Part shown: positions 1-10,284 of the stretch, one piece after another
How the letters are laid out: every line of letters begins with the position of its first letter
Position numbering within the stretch: the first letter of the stretch is position 1
NCBI GenBank assembly: GCA_025201705.1
Contig: MU616745.1
Coordinates: forward strand, 1-46,561
DNA length: 46,561 nucleotides
Reading direction: 5' to 3'
From: Dissophora ornata
Lineage: Eukaryota; Mortierellomycota; Mortierellomycetes; Mortierellales; Mortierellaceae
Position numbers and translations under genes: made by a program
Notes under the pieces: model-generated
What the model was told of the DNA's origin: nothing
Database searches by the model: none
The model's input: only the letters and a program-made list of their open reading frames with translations

Positions 1-24
1 CACATACCTCGGGGCACCTAGACA

Positions 25-3000
25 ATGAGAGTGGGTCTATCGATGATGACCACTGGATACAAATTATTGCTCACGTCGGACACTCTCCCGGACAATCACT
101 TCTCTCCGGGTAAGCCAGCTCCAATGGTGTCAATTAATGAAGCCATAAGCTCGACCTCCAACTTCCGTGTCTTGGCTTCAGAACAGTCCAGAGCCAGGGC
201 AGTGGAGAATGATCTTTTTGCGAAAGGGCTACCTTCAGCGATGCCTCAGGCATCTGCAGATCCTGTTTCATCATTTCAAGCCTCGGCAGCGACCTCACCG
301 TCCGATGGTCAAACGAGGGGCAGCGTGCCCGAAACTCAAACGCGAGTAAGGCCCACTGTACAAGGAATTATCGAGCCAGCCTTGGATTCTGAAGCTATAG
401 TCGCCCCAAGCTCACATGCTGTGACCCCCGCAGACGGGGTCACCTCATCACCCCTAGACACATGTCTCCAAGAGGCGACGAGGAGTTACACAGCCGCATC
501 TCCGTTTTCAGCTCCATTTTCAACTACAAGTTCAACGCCCTGTGCTACCGCGGAGAATAATGCGTTTGAGGTTTCAGGGACTGACAAGAGCAAAGCGATG
601 GAACAAGTCAATTCAAATCCGAGCCGTGGGCCCCATTTGTCCATGCGCGCTGTTTCCTACCTAGAAAAGTCGAATTTCGGCAAAGTTCTGAGCCGCCACT
701 TGAAGGACTTGGGTGAGACAGGACGGCATATGACTGGAAGTTACAATGGTATGTTTGCTTTGTACGTCGAAGCCTTCTTGACAGGAAAACGCGCAAATTC
801 TGAAAGATACAAGATACTATTGGAGGAACTTCTCCAGACGTTTTTCGACAACGTCACCAACGGCGCCGAAGGAGTGCGAGGGAGTGGACAGCATGCAGGG
901 CTGTTGAGCAAAGTGATGCTGAGGATTCAGCAGGAATTCCTCGATGGTATTGCTGCCCTGCAATGTCGTGTGCACGCCTTGGTCACGAAGGCCTATGAGG
1001 CATTTTGTCTTCCAAACGCAAGACTGTTCATCGTTCTCCCCGTTGGTTCAGGATACTTGGATAGGACAAATCTGGCGAAGAACAAGTTCCGGGTCTATTT
1101 TCTCTGCGAATGCAATGAACTTCCGAGGTCCTCGCCAGCTACAATACCATCGCGTTCAGCTACTTCAGCACCGTCGACGTCGACGCCAAGAGGGGCCATG
1201 CACCATGTCCACTTGGCGAAGCACGAAGGCTACGATTTGCAGCGCCCAAATTCGTTTTTCGTCAAGTACGGATTCCATGTGCTGACAATCGTGGAGATGT
1301 TGCGGTATGGGATCACGACACCGAGCTTCGCGGTACCAGAGCTCGAAAACCTCGAGGTGTTGGGTAGAATTGAAGGCATCATGAGTCACGGTATCACCAG
1401 AGAGTTGCTTAAAAGCAAGCTGGACGACACAATCGGCTATATCAAGGAACGAATATCTCGCAGTTGCGCCAAAGGTGGCCACAGAAGCAGCTCATTGCCA
1501 GAACAAGGCCAGAGAGCTGAGCTTCTTGCCCAGCTAGAGCCTTTTCTGTGCAGCCAAAATTCCAAGGATACGCTTGGGAATCTATACAAGACGGTGTCGA
1601 CTATGGGTCATGTCAAGTGGGTATGCCTTGATCACTATCGCATAAACCACGCCGCATCCTCAGCACAACAGCTAGATGTGGTTATATCTCGAAATAACAT
1701 GGACGATACGAAAAGAGAGTTCGGTGTATGGAAGGAGACGGCGGGGGTGGCGCTCTTTTTCTGTCAATCACGAGAGTCAGCTGCTCTATTCTATCCTCGA
1801 CTTCAATCTGCGCGAGGAGTTTTGAAACTGCAGTTCCATTTTTTGTGGGATGCAACGAAGGCTGATATTCAGTCTCTCTGCGACGCTGTAAGTCGTTCCA
1901 ATGTCTCTATTCTTTACATTGACGGAAAGACATTCGAAAATCGGCCCCCAAATCGAGCCAGTCAGACGAGCAATCGGCTCAGCTCAATTTTGCAGCTGCT
2001 GGAAAGCGGAAAGCTTAATACAATTTCGCTCGAGGTCGAGTTTCTAGACTGTGCCCTGGGTCTTGGAGGTGTCCCTATCCCTAATCTTCGAGTAGCGTTG
2101 CTAGAACTAGGAGCATTCACAGGTTCTCATCAACAGCCCCGATCTAGGCAGGAGACCCAATCTATACAGGAGACCGAATCCGTGCAGGTGAAATTTTTCA
2201 GGTTCCTATCGAGACTTCAGAACCTGGCGCGTCTTATACTCTACTGCGATGACATGGATCAAGTTTATAGTGCAATTCGATCACGCATAAGTGCCATTTC
2301 CACGCTGGAGTCCCTGACCTTGGTATCCAATAAGAAACATGTCGAACTTGAGCCGAAAGCCGGCGTTTTAACACTGTCAGAAATTTGCCAAGGAGCAAAG
2401 GACATTATCGAGGACAACAAGAGCCTGATCGCAATAAGAACCCCATTCTCCAAGGATAGTTTGGCCTCTAACATTGCTTGGTTCGACAAGATCTTCGCCG
2501 GTCGTACTCTGCCGTTGACGGTTTCCTTCCTTGGAGATCGAAATGAGACTATCCTCGAGGCTGAACTTCGGAATCCAGGCGATGATTGCGCATTGGACCC
2601 TTTTGGTCAGCGTTTTCGAGGACATCACTCTACGGCGTTCATACGATGGGTTGACGATGACATACTTGAATCCGAAGAAATCCTTGAGCGGGATGCTGCG
2701 AGAGACTATCTTTCAGAGTGGTCTGACGCAACGCTTGATTTTCCAACGCTGATAAAGGGAGAACTTAAAGAAATGCTTGGATCCTTGGCGATGAAGCGAC
2801 TGGATAGCCTCCACATTATCTGCTGCCCTTTGTATGATGATGTGAGGCGGTTTGTCGTTTCTGGCATAAATCCGAATTCCCTGTCGCGACTCGAACTGAG
2901 TGGCGAGAATCTTGACGGCTGGATCAACGACTTTAGTCGAGTCTTCACAAGGGTTTCTATACCCCTTTTGCGGGACTTAGCAATTGTGGGCACGAAGAAA

Positions 3001-3375
3001 CGGCTTCTTCCAGGAACTGCGAGATGGATCGAGTCCATGCTATCGTCAGACCTATCAGCTGAAGCCTTATGTACCCTACGATTTGAAGATGTTCACCTGT
3101 CTACGAGCGACTGGAAGAGCATTATTTCTGCCATGACGTTGTCTGGGCTAAAGTCGCTCGACTTTACAGGATCCACGCTCCAGCAAGATCACCTCGAGCA
3201 TTTGATCGAAAGCCTGCCCCCAGATGCTTCGATTGAGATGCTGGTGCTGCACAATGTTAGTTGGGTGAATTCACTTACTGCAACTGGGCGCAATAGGTTG
3301 TCGATGCAGTTGAAAACAAAGGCCAGGTGGGCAACGATCCAGTACCAGGCTCACCCTCATCCTGGCCGGCGATAG
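25..3375 (+). CDS. Large LRR-like family protein, copy A (5' part uncertain)
   Basis: An uninterrupted reading frame of 1,116 residues. The first 150 or so are Ser/Thr/Ala-rich and probably disordered. A helical segment follows (about 205-320), then a conserved core with LFIVLP near 340 and HVHLAKHEGYDLQRPN near 393. A VKWVCLDHYR box lies near 529, and an LRR-like region runs from about 600 to the end. The two intact relatives at 5207 and 10285 carry a header module in a separate upstream exon. None is visible here, so exon 1 may lie left of the window or be lost. The ATG at 25 is directly preceded by an in-frame TAG at 19-21, so it could be a true start or the first ATG of an internal exon. 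An AATAAA signal follows the stop by about 50 bp. Biochemical function is unknown; the LRR-like part suggests protein binding. Confidence 0.7.
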   Translation: MRVGLSMMTTGYKLLLTSDTLPDNHFSPGKPAPMVSINEAISSTSNFRVLASEQSRARAVENDLFAKGLPSAMPQASADPVSSFQASAATSPSDGQTRGSVPETQTRVRPTVQGIIEPALDSEAIVAPSSHAVTPADGVTSSPLDTCLQEATRSYTAASPFSAPFSTTSSTPCATAENNAFEVSGTDKSKAMEQVNSNPSRGPHLSMRAVSYLEKSNFGKVLSRHLKDLGETGRHMTGSYNGMFALYVEAFLTGKRANSERYKILLEELLQTFFDNVTNGAEGVRGSGQHAGLLSKVMLRIQQEFLDGIAALQCRVHALVTKAYEAFCLPNARLFIVLPVGSGYLDRTNLAKNKFRVYFLCECNELPRSSPATIPSRSATSAPSTSTPRGAMHHVHLAKHEGYDLQRPNSFFVKYGFHVLTIVEMLRYGITTPSFAVPELENLEVLGRIEGIMSHGITRELLKSKLDDTIGYIKERISRSCAKGGHRSSSLPEQGQRAELLAQLEPFLCSQNSKDTLGNLYKTVSTMGHVKWVCLDHYRINHAASSAQQLDVVISRNNMDDTKREFGVWKETAGVALFFCQSRESAALFYPRLQSARGVLKLQFHFLWDATKADIQSLCDAVSRSNVSILYIDGKTFENRPPNRASQTSNRLSSILQLLESGKLNTISLEVEFLDCALGLGGVPIPNLRVALLELGAFTGSHQQPRSRQETQSIQETESVQVKFFRFLSRLQNLARLILYCDDMDQVYSAIRSRISAISTLESLTLVSNKKHVELEPKAGVLTLSEICQGAKDIIEDNKSLIAIRTPFSKDSLASNIAWFDKIFAGRTLPLTVSFLGDRNETILEAELRNPGDDCALDPFGQRFRGHHSTAFIRWVDDDILESEEILERDAARDYLSEWSDATLDFPTLIKGELKEMLGSLAMKRLDSLHIICCPLYDDVRRFVVSGINPNSLSRLELSGENLDGWINDFSRVFTRVSIPLLRDLAIVGTKKRLLPGTARWIESMLSSDLSAEALCTLRFEDVHLSTSDWKSIISAMTLSGLKSLDFTGSTLQQDHLEHLIESLPPDASIEMLVLHNVSWVNSLTATGRNRLSMQLKTKARWATIQYQAHPHPGRR

Positions 3376-3426
3376 TCACAGTGATCTTCCGTTCTATCGC
3401 CCATTGCCACTTTCAAGTTTCCACTC

Positions 3427-3432
3427 AATAAA
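3427..3432 (+). terminator. AATAAA polyadenylation signal after copy A
   Basis: Canonical AATAAA hexamer about 50 bp downstream of the stop at 3375, in an A-rich context. Confidence 0.5.
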
Positions 3433-3542
3433 AAAATGCACAGAAAGTCGTCCCTGCCGGTAGCGGCACTAACCAAACAACCGACCGGGATATCGTTGGT
3501 GGCCCATTCGGCAGTACTGGCAATCTGCGGTCGTTAGTCCTG

Positions 3543-4917
3543 ATGATGCACATGAGTGAAATCTCAGAAAAGCGCCGTGCCTTTTCTGTGGCCACTGTGC
3601 AAGAAGTCCCGCCTCCGGTGCAACTTATTCCCCTTCCTCCTTCTCAGCAGTTTTACTCCCCTGCTCTGAGCAGTCAAATGAACATCGATACAACCCTCGA
3701 GTCCGCAATAAATACCAGAGTTGTTCTATGGAAACATATCCAGAGATCGTTCCCGAATATATCTGGCCTTGCTTTTCCAGAGGCTCTCTGGCTTAAAGTT
3801 CCTGACGTTGCAAGGTTTTGACCAGTGGATGGTATATAGCTTCATATGTGGACAACTTCTGCACCCCCCGTTACTTTCGAGACTGACTTTGTCAAGTACT
3901 CTTCATGAAGACACCGTGTTCTATTCTAAGTTAGGAACGGTGGAGTCACAACAGCTCGTCGGGTTTCTTTGACCGATGGATGGAAGATTGTCGAGGCGTT
4001 GACTTTATTTCTGCCGTTTGATCGCGATGATATAACTGACAGCATCAAATACGTGGACGATCGATTCGCTTTCCGTTCTGAGCCACTTCGAGTTGCTTTC
4101 CGCGAGAGGAAGGGATTGTCTTTCGTAGAGGTCGACTTTCCGAACCCAAATGACGACCTTACCGCAGAAATTCCTCAAGGACTGCACATCAGTGGAGGCG
4201 AGTTAGCGATTTTACACAAGCGACGGCGAAGATCCGAACGAAATACATTATTCGACGCACCTTGGAAGCACTGTGGATATGCCGGATCTTCAGGGGTTCG
4301 AAGTACGAGAGGCTCTCGCATCCTTGACGCTGTCGCCTTCGGATAGTCTCAAGACAATAGTTCGCTCTTCGCGGGACAGCTTGCGATGGATGCTTGCATC
4401 AGGACTTGCAGTGTATTCCTGGTTCAAGCTGTCGAGACTCGAGTTCACAGGGGACAACCTCGACAAATGGATTTTGAACCTGGAAAGAATCTTCGAACGG
4501 TCATCCATACCAACTTTGCGGAAGCTTCGGGTAATTGACACAAGCACGGAAGCACAAACGCTGTCTCATGGATCCGCGAGATGGATTATTTCCACGACTG
4601 AGAAGGATCATTTCCGACCATGCCCCCAAATCGATATACCTGGAAGAGATCCACCTGACTGGAACAAGCTTGTGTCTTCTATTGACCTCTCGGTTATTGA
4701 GGCACTAGACCTTTCGGACCCTATGGCTCTTCATATTCATATCGAAGCTCTGCTAAACAACTTGGACGAGGATGCCCTAATTGAGACTAGTGCTACGCAA
4801 TATGGGCTGGTTACATTTAGCAAACCGCCTAGCGGAAAGAGCATATGCTCTCTGTACCGCCGCAAATGGGTATCATTTCTCATATTATGCACATTGTGCG
4901 CTGTCGATATTGTGTAG
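3543..4917 (+). pseudogene. Decayed LRR-like family copy A' (header fused out of frame to LRR part)
   Basis: Family pieces occur in order but in several frames. At 3543-3775 a header can be read, with NTRVVLWKHIQRSFPNISG matching TRVVLWKHIKKSFPG of the gene at 5207. Near 3770 the reading jumps directly into an LRR-region piece (LLFQRLSGLKFLTLQG) in another frame, so the linker, core and VKWxC box are missing. A further frame at 3969-4200 matches the segment around residues 785-860 of copy A. The frame from about 4290 matches the C-terminal LRR part (FKLSRLEFTGDNLDKWIL). At least two frameshifts and one large internal deletion are implied. An AATAAA lies at 5069. A short transcript could still exist, but no family-length protein can be made. 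Confidence 0.75.
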
Positions 4918-5068
4918 CTCTGGCACGTTTTAGAAAACTAGTATCTCTCTTTGGGTCCTGCCCTCACTGCATTTTGCGTATTCGACTTTGTTCCTCTAGA
5001 AGAAAGCCCTTTTTAGCCATTACCGTATGTGGTGAAAGGCACTGCCGCCCCGACAGCATAAATGTACA

Positions 5069-5074
5069 AATAAA
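5069..5074 (+). terminator. AATAAA polyadenylation signal after decayed copy A'
   Basis: AATAAA hexamer about 150 bp after the last recognisable family-derived reading frame; probably a relic of the original 3' end. Confidence 0.35.
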
Positions 5075-5206
5075 ATATGGCCAGACTGCATCGTGTTAAC
5101 CGAGGACAGTTTTCTCCCTCTCTCTCTTCTCGTCTCATTCATTCCAGTAAACTTCTCCCCTCCTCCTCAGCGCATTCCGTAGTCACAATCCCGTTGTCTT
5201 CTTGCA

Positions 5207-8200
5207 ATGGTTTCACGACTTGATAGACGTAAAAGAAGAATCGAGCGAAATACGCTCGCGCTTGTGGGTGTCAGAGATATAGCTCCTTGCAAACCACCAA
5301 GTAATATCGTCCAACTGCAGACTACTGCCACGATTGCCCCTCAACTGCAATCACTGGTCTCCATCATTTTTCTCCTCGCACTCACAGAAACACAAACACA
5401 AACACCTAGCCCTCCTGTACAGACAACATCTGTTCCAGTGCAGCAATTCCGCTCCTGGAACAGGGAAGCAAGCATCGAAACACACTTCGACCTCTACACA
5501 GACACCAGAGTGGTGCTATGGAAACACATCAAGAAATCATTCCCGGGCGTCCTTCAAGTCAGGGCCGATGAAGTTGACGTTAACTTCATGGTCGATGACA
5601 CTTTAGAGGAGTATGTTTACGACCAGCCGGGATCGCAAAGTGTCATTGCGTTGATTACTCGGAACTAAGGGTTTCCAATACCTCTTTTCTATTCAGCTTA
5701 GAACCGTTGCGTATCCTATATCGTCCGGATAAAGTCCTCACGGTGGTTCTGAAAAACGAGGAACCGCCATGCGCTTTGTACCCATCGCCATATAGTCGCT
5801 GCGCTCGAGAGATCAAGCGCGATATATTCACTGTGCAGGCCGCAGTCGAGTCCTCTCATTCACGAGCCCTCGCCATTGATGATTCACTTTTGTCCTCTCC
5901 TACTTCGCCCACAGGAAATCATGTGCCACTGCTCTCACCCCTTAGTCTTAACATGGGCAATGGCGAAGTCGACCTTTCCAATCAATTGTTCGACACAGAG
6001 GGATCACATTTCACCGACGTGGAGGACAGATTTACATCTGAAGTTCTAGAGCCGACCTCGGAGTTGTCAGGGGATACCGGCGCCAGTACACAATCTCGAT
6101 CGTTTACGTTCGATATTGACTTGTTCTTGGAGCAGAAGACAGACCTTCTGACTATACTGGAAGACTACCTGAAGGTCTTGGAAGAGCGGGTCCAGCAAGA
6201 ATCACTTGAGACTTATACAGGAATGTTCGCGTTGTATCTCGAAGTCCATATGGTAGGAGATGCACTATTGGCAGATGAGGAACAGGCCAACCTTGTTCAA
6301 TTTGTCGCCGAGATGTCGGAGGACATTGCAAGGATAAATTCAGAATATCGAGAGGGTGAGGAGGATGCGGCCTTCATCTGTGACACGATACTGAAGCTGC
6401 AGCAGAGCGCTTTTGACCAGTTTATCGCCATGCAGCATCGTATTCAGGCCGCACTCGTCAGAACCTATGAGCTCTATGAGGAACCTATTCCGAGGCTGTT
6501 CATCATTCTGCGCAAGGAAGCCCTTCATCTCAACACAGTCAGCGGGACAGATGACAAATTTCGGCTGTATTTTTTCTGCGACTGTGTTGCACATTCCGAG
6601 CACTCCAAGCAGGCGCTGCAAGAAACGGAGTCAGGAGATATTTTGCATCATGTCCATCTGGCTGAGCACGGAGGCTACGACCTAATGCGGCCGAATGAAT
6701 TAATTGTAAAGTATGGGCCCTATCTGCTGACGATGCTGGAGATGTTCAAGTACGGAGCCAGGACGCCCAGTGTGTCTGTGTTACCTCTGCGAGAACTCAC
6801 GCTAAGCAACGACGCTGAAGAATGGGAGAATGGCGATATCAGCAGGGACAACATTGAATCTAGAGTGAACGACACTATTGACTATCTCGAGAGCCTACTG
6901 GGGCTCAGCAACTCAGGAAACCTTTCAATGCAACAGGTGTTGGACGTGGCCGATCTTTGTGAGGTCGAGAGTTTCCTCGACGCCCACAAGCTTGGAAAGG
7001 CACTTGCAAACTTGTATCGGACCGTGGCCAGCACTGGCGATGTCAAATGGGTCTGTGAACGTCATTTCGACAATAATTTCGATACGCTATACACAGAGCT
7101 GGATAAGCAGTTCGGTAGGATCAAGTTTTTCCACGAATTTGATGAACAATGGCCCCACGGTCCCCCTTGGATTGAACCTGGAGTCCACGAACTGTATCTG
7201 GAAAAGTGCGAGATACAAGACATCGATGTACTATCCCTCTGCAACGCAGTGCTCGCATCAAATGTGAGAATCTTCTCGCTCCATAGTACCAGATACGATA
7301 ATTCATTTGTCGACTCGAGGCGAGGAACAAAACTGGATTTGCTTGTTCGATTGATGACCAGCGACAGACTACAGGCGTTTTCCATGACAGATTGTGTACT
7401 TTTGGATAGAGGGGCAGCCCTGGAGGGACCACCTATTCCACAACTTAAAATGCTAGAGTTGGACGTAAGGATGTTTACTGCGACCATCCGAGAGAGCCTA
7501 CATAAGTTCTTACAGAGGCTGCCTAACTTGGCTCACCTGTCGCTCGCGTGCGAGGCTCCGTCGGATGTATACATCCCTATTCTCGAATGGATCCAGAGTA
7601 CGTCGCTTTGGTCGTCTCTATCGACTCTGAAGCTCTCACAACGGTCGGAAAATGCCATCTTTGTCTTAAACCTCAGATCGGGCGCAGTGCGGTTATCTCT
7701 GCTCTCGCAAGATATTATGCAGATTATTGAAGACAACAGCGACATCACCAAGATCAGCTTACCTTTCGATGACATGCGCATCGCCTCGGATATTTATAAA
7801 ATCGATGGGCTCTATGATCGTCGTGAGATACCCTTGACAGTTACCTTCACCGGGAACCGAAAGGAGACTCTCTTCGAGATGGAATTTTTAAAATTAGGCG
7901 ACACTATCGAAGATCTTCCCGTCGGTCGTCGATTCAGGGGAGACGCGTCAGATATGTATATGCGATGGCCCGACGACGGCGAACTGAAATCCAAAGCGAC
8001 CCTGGACTTCTCTACGTTGACTACAGACGGAATCTTGGGGTCTCTCAGAGCTTTATCTATGGCGCAAATGGACTCCTTGCATATTATATGCTGCGACACG
8101 GATCGACACTGGCGGCCGCTGATAGCCTCTAGTTTGGATCCGAATCCCTTGTCCAGGTTATTACGACTTGAGCTACAAGGGAAACAACTCGACATGTGGA

Positions 8201-8646
8201 TTGAAGACCTTCATGTAGTTATCCGCCGAGAGTATTTGCAGTCTCTGCAGGGGCTGTGTGTCACTGGCATCCAAGCGCGACTTACCAAAAAAAGTCTTCA
8301 TTGGATCAAATCCATGCTGATGGCACCTGCGCCCCTGAGCGGTCTGCGTTCGGTACAGCTCAAAGGTCTTAAATTGGGCGAGGAAGACTGGAGAATGATT
8401 ATCTCCACTATGGTCGTGTCAAGCATGCGGTCACTAGATTTTTCAGGCTCCTCAATCCAACGGGATCAAGTCATGCGGGTGCTTAACAAAATGCGCGAAG
8501 ATGCTCCCCTGGAGTATTTGGTGTTGGACGATGTGAGTTGGGTTCAGGCGCTTGCTAAGAGCGATCCTATTAGACTTTTGCTGCTAGCAAGGCCTGAGGC
8601 GGAATCGATAGCGAAGTCATTCGAAAGACAAGGAGAATATTCTTAA
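5207..8646 (+). CDS. Large LRR-like family protein, copy B (two exons)
   Basis: Model: join(5207..5610, 5697..8646), 1,117 residues. The donor is GTATGT after the GA of a codon and the acceptor is CAG before 5697. The join gives VDDTLEDLEPLRILYRPD, which matches the same junction of the gene at 10285 (MDDEYEDIRPLRIEYHPD). Exon 1 holds the header (DTRVVLWKHIKKSFPG, about 102-117). The core includes PRLFIILRKE and HVHLAEHGGYDLMRPN (about 452). VKWVCERHFD lies near 583, and LRR-like repeats fill the rest. Compared with copies A and C it has a shorter linker and lacks the segment equivalent to FVVFLCGSPSSAHQLY of copy C. It is the most divergent of the three intact copies. Function is unknown; no catalytic motif or signal peptide is evident. 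Confidence 0.75.
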
Positions 8647-8810
8647 CCAACAGCAATGAAATACCTTACAAAGAAACACAAATGAGTAAAGAACTTTAGA
8701 ATATGCAATGAAGTGATATTCAGCGACAGAACTTAACCTGACGCCAACGAAGGAGAGAAGACAGAGGACCGCCTAACTAGTGCGAGAAACTACGCGGGGC
8801 ATCACATGCT

Positions 8811-9908
8811 GTGGCCATTATCAACAACGTCAAATGGGTCTGTGATATTCATCACAACCCGGTCGTCGAGTCATCACAAGTTCCGGTTATATTTCAATTG
8901 ATGTGCGTGGGATCTGATAGACTTGACAGACTTGTAGGCAAAGTTGTGTTCCCTCACACCAAACGTGAGGAAATGAGTTTCATCAGTGCCATTTAGAGCG
9001 TTCGTAGACTGCACGAACTACATCTCGATATACAGGACTCACTGAAAGTCGATCTGATGGCATTTCATACTGCTATTGACTTGTCAACTGTGAAGGTTTT
9101 GTCAATCCATACTTCTTTTTCGATCACTGCAACCATAGCTCTGTCAAGGCTATCCAACAGAGCCATCGTTGGTTTCAAATCGGGGGGGTTAGAATGGTCA
9201 TCATTTTCCTTGAGGAGAATGATATTTCTAATCGACAACATCGCCAACAGCCTCTGACAGCTGTCCTTGTGGGGGATTGGGACTTGAATACAGGAGCAAT
9301 GGTTCGGTGAGCGCATGCACCCCAGCAAGTCAGCGACCTCAAGGGAGTTATTCAGCGATATACATATGCTGGTATGACCATTGTGGTCTGGAATCCGACA
9401 AGCGCACCGACAGTGAGACCATGACGCGCCCGTTAGCATGACCTGAGGATTTAACAATGGAAAGCGTGCGATGGGGATTTCCAGTTTATAGCTTTGGCGA
9501 AACAGATGGCCTTGCAGATCGTATGTTGCGAAACTGACCGCTGCTGGTGGTGGTCAAAGGAGAGTAACTCAACACGCGGATCCTCACTCTGCATAAAACT
9601 CTGCAAAGAAAGTCAGTACCATCTTTACAGGACTTGGGTGTTGTCGCCGTAGAAAAACGACTCCATCGTCTGGGATTGAAATGGATCATATTCATGTTGT
9701 CGACGCCAGAAACCTTACGTGGCGTGCGGTTCTGCAGCTCGAGAATATCAACATGGACGCAGCTAGTTGGGACGCGGTTGTCTCCAGCATGGAAATGTCT
9801 AACATGAGGTCTCTAAACCTTTCAAGCTCCTCCATCGGACAGAATCATGTTAAAAGACACCACGATAACATCTGTGGCCCAGGTGCTGCCAAATTACCCG
9901 AGAGATGA
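8811..9908 (+). pseudogene. Strongly decayed LRR-like family copy B'
   Basis: Short family fragments lie in the family order in different frames. NNVKWVCDIHH (about 8823-8855) is the VKWxC box. LHELHLDIQD (about 9010-9040) is an LRR-type strand. A piece around 9630-9710 (VEKRLHRLGLKWIIFMLSTPET) matches the WIEFMLLSDPE stretch of the gene at 10285. 9681-9900 (LQLENINMDAASWDAVVSSM) matches its final repeats. No header, linker or core is visible and all fragments are separated by stops, so it is older and more eroded than the copy at 3543. Confidence 0.65.
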
Positions 9909-10284
9909 AAGCGCATATGCGTAACACTTTTTTGTTGTAATCCGTTTGCGCTTGCATGAATGAAGAAGGCGTCGATGGCTTCAAAGTTCTTGATGAGCAC
10001 ACGGCACCAAACTACCCACAATGAAGACGCGGGCAATGTGAGGGTAAATCAACATTTGTTGCACCTCAATCCATACCGCAACCCCTATACTTCCTTTCCC
10101 GTGCAGATATCAAGCGCACGTACCGCGTCAAGAAAATCAATGCTTCGCCTCGCGCCAAGATCCCCCCTGACCTCGTGGGCTGTCTCGCTTTTTTTTTCTT
10201 CGTTATTTTGCCCACTCTTCATCCTTTCCATATAATACGAAAGACCTTTCGATCAGTTCATCATACTACCAATCCTCGCTTCTA

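Noticed and set aside
9065..9457. 130-codon minus-strand frame
   Set aside because: It lies antisense to family fragments of the decayed copy at 8811-9908 and has no recognisable features.
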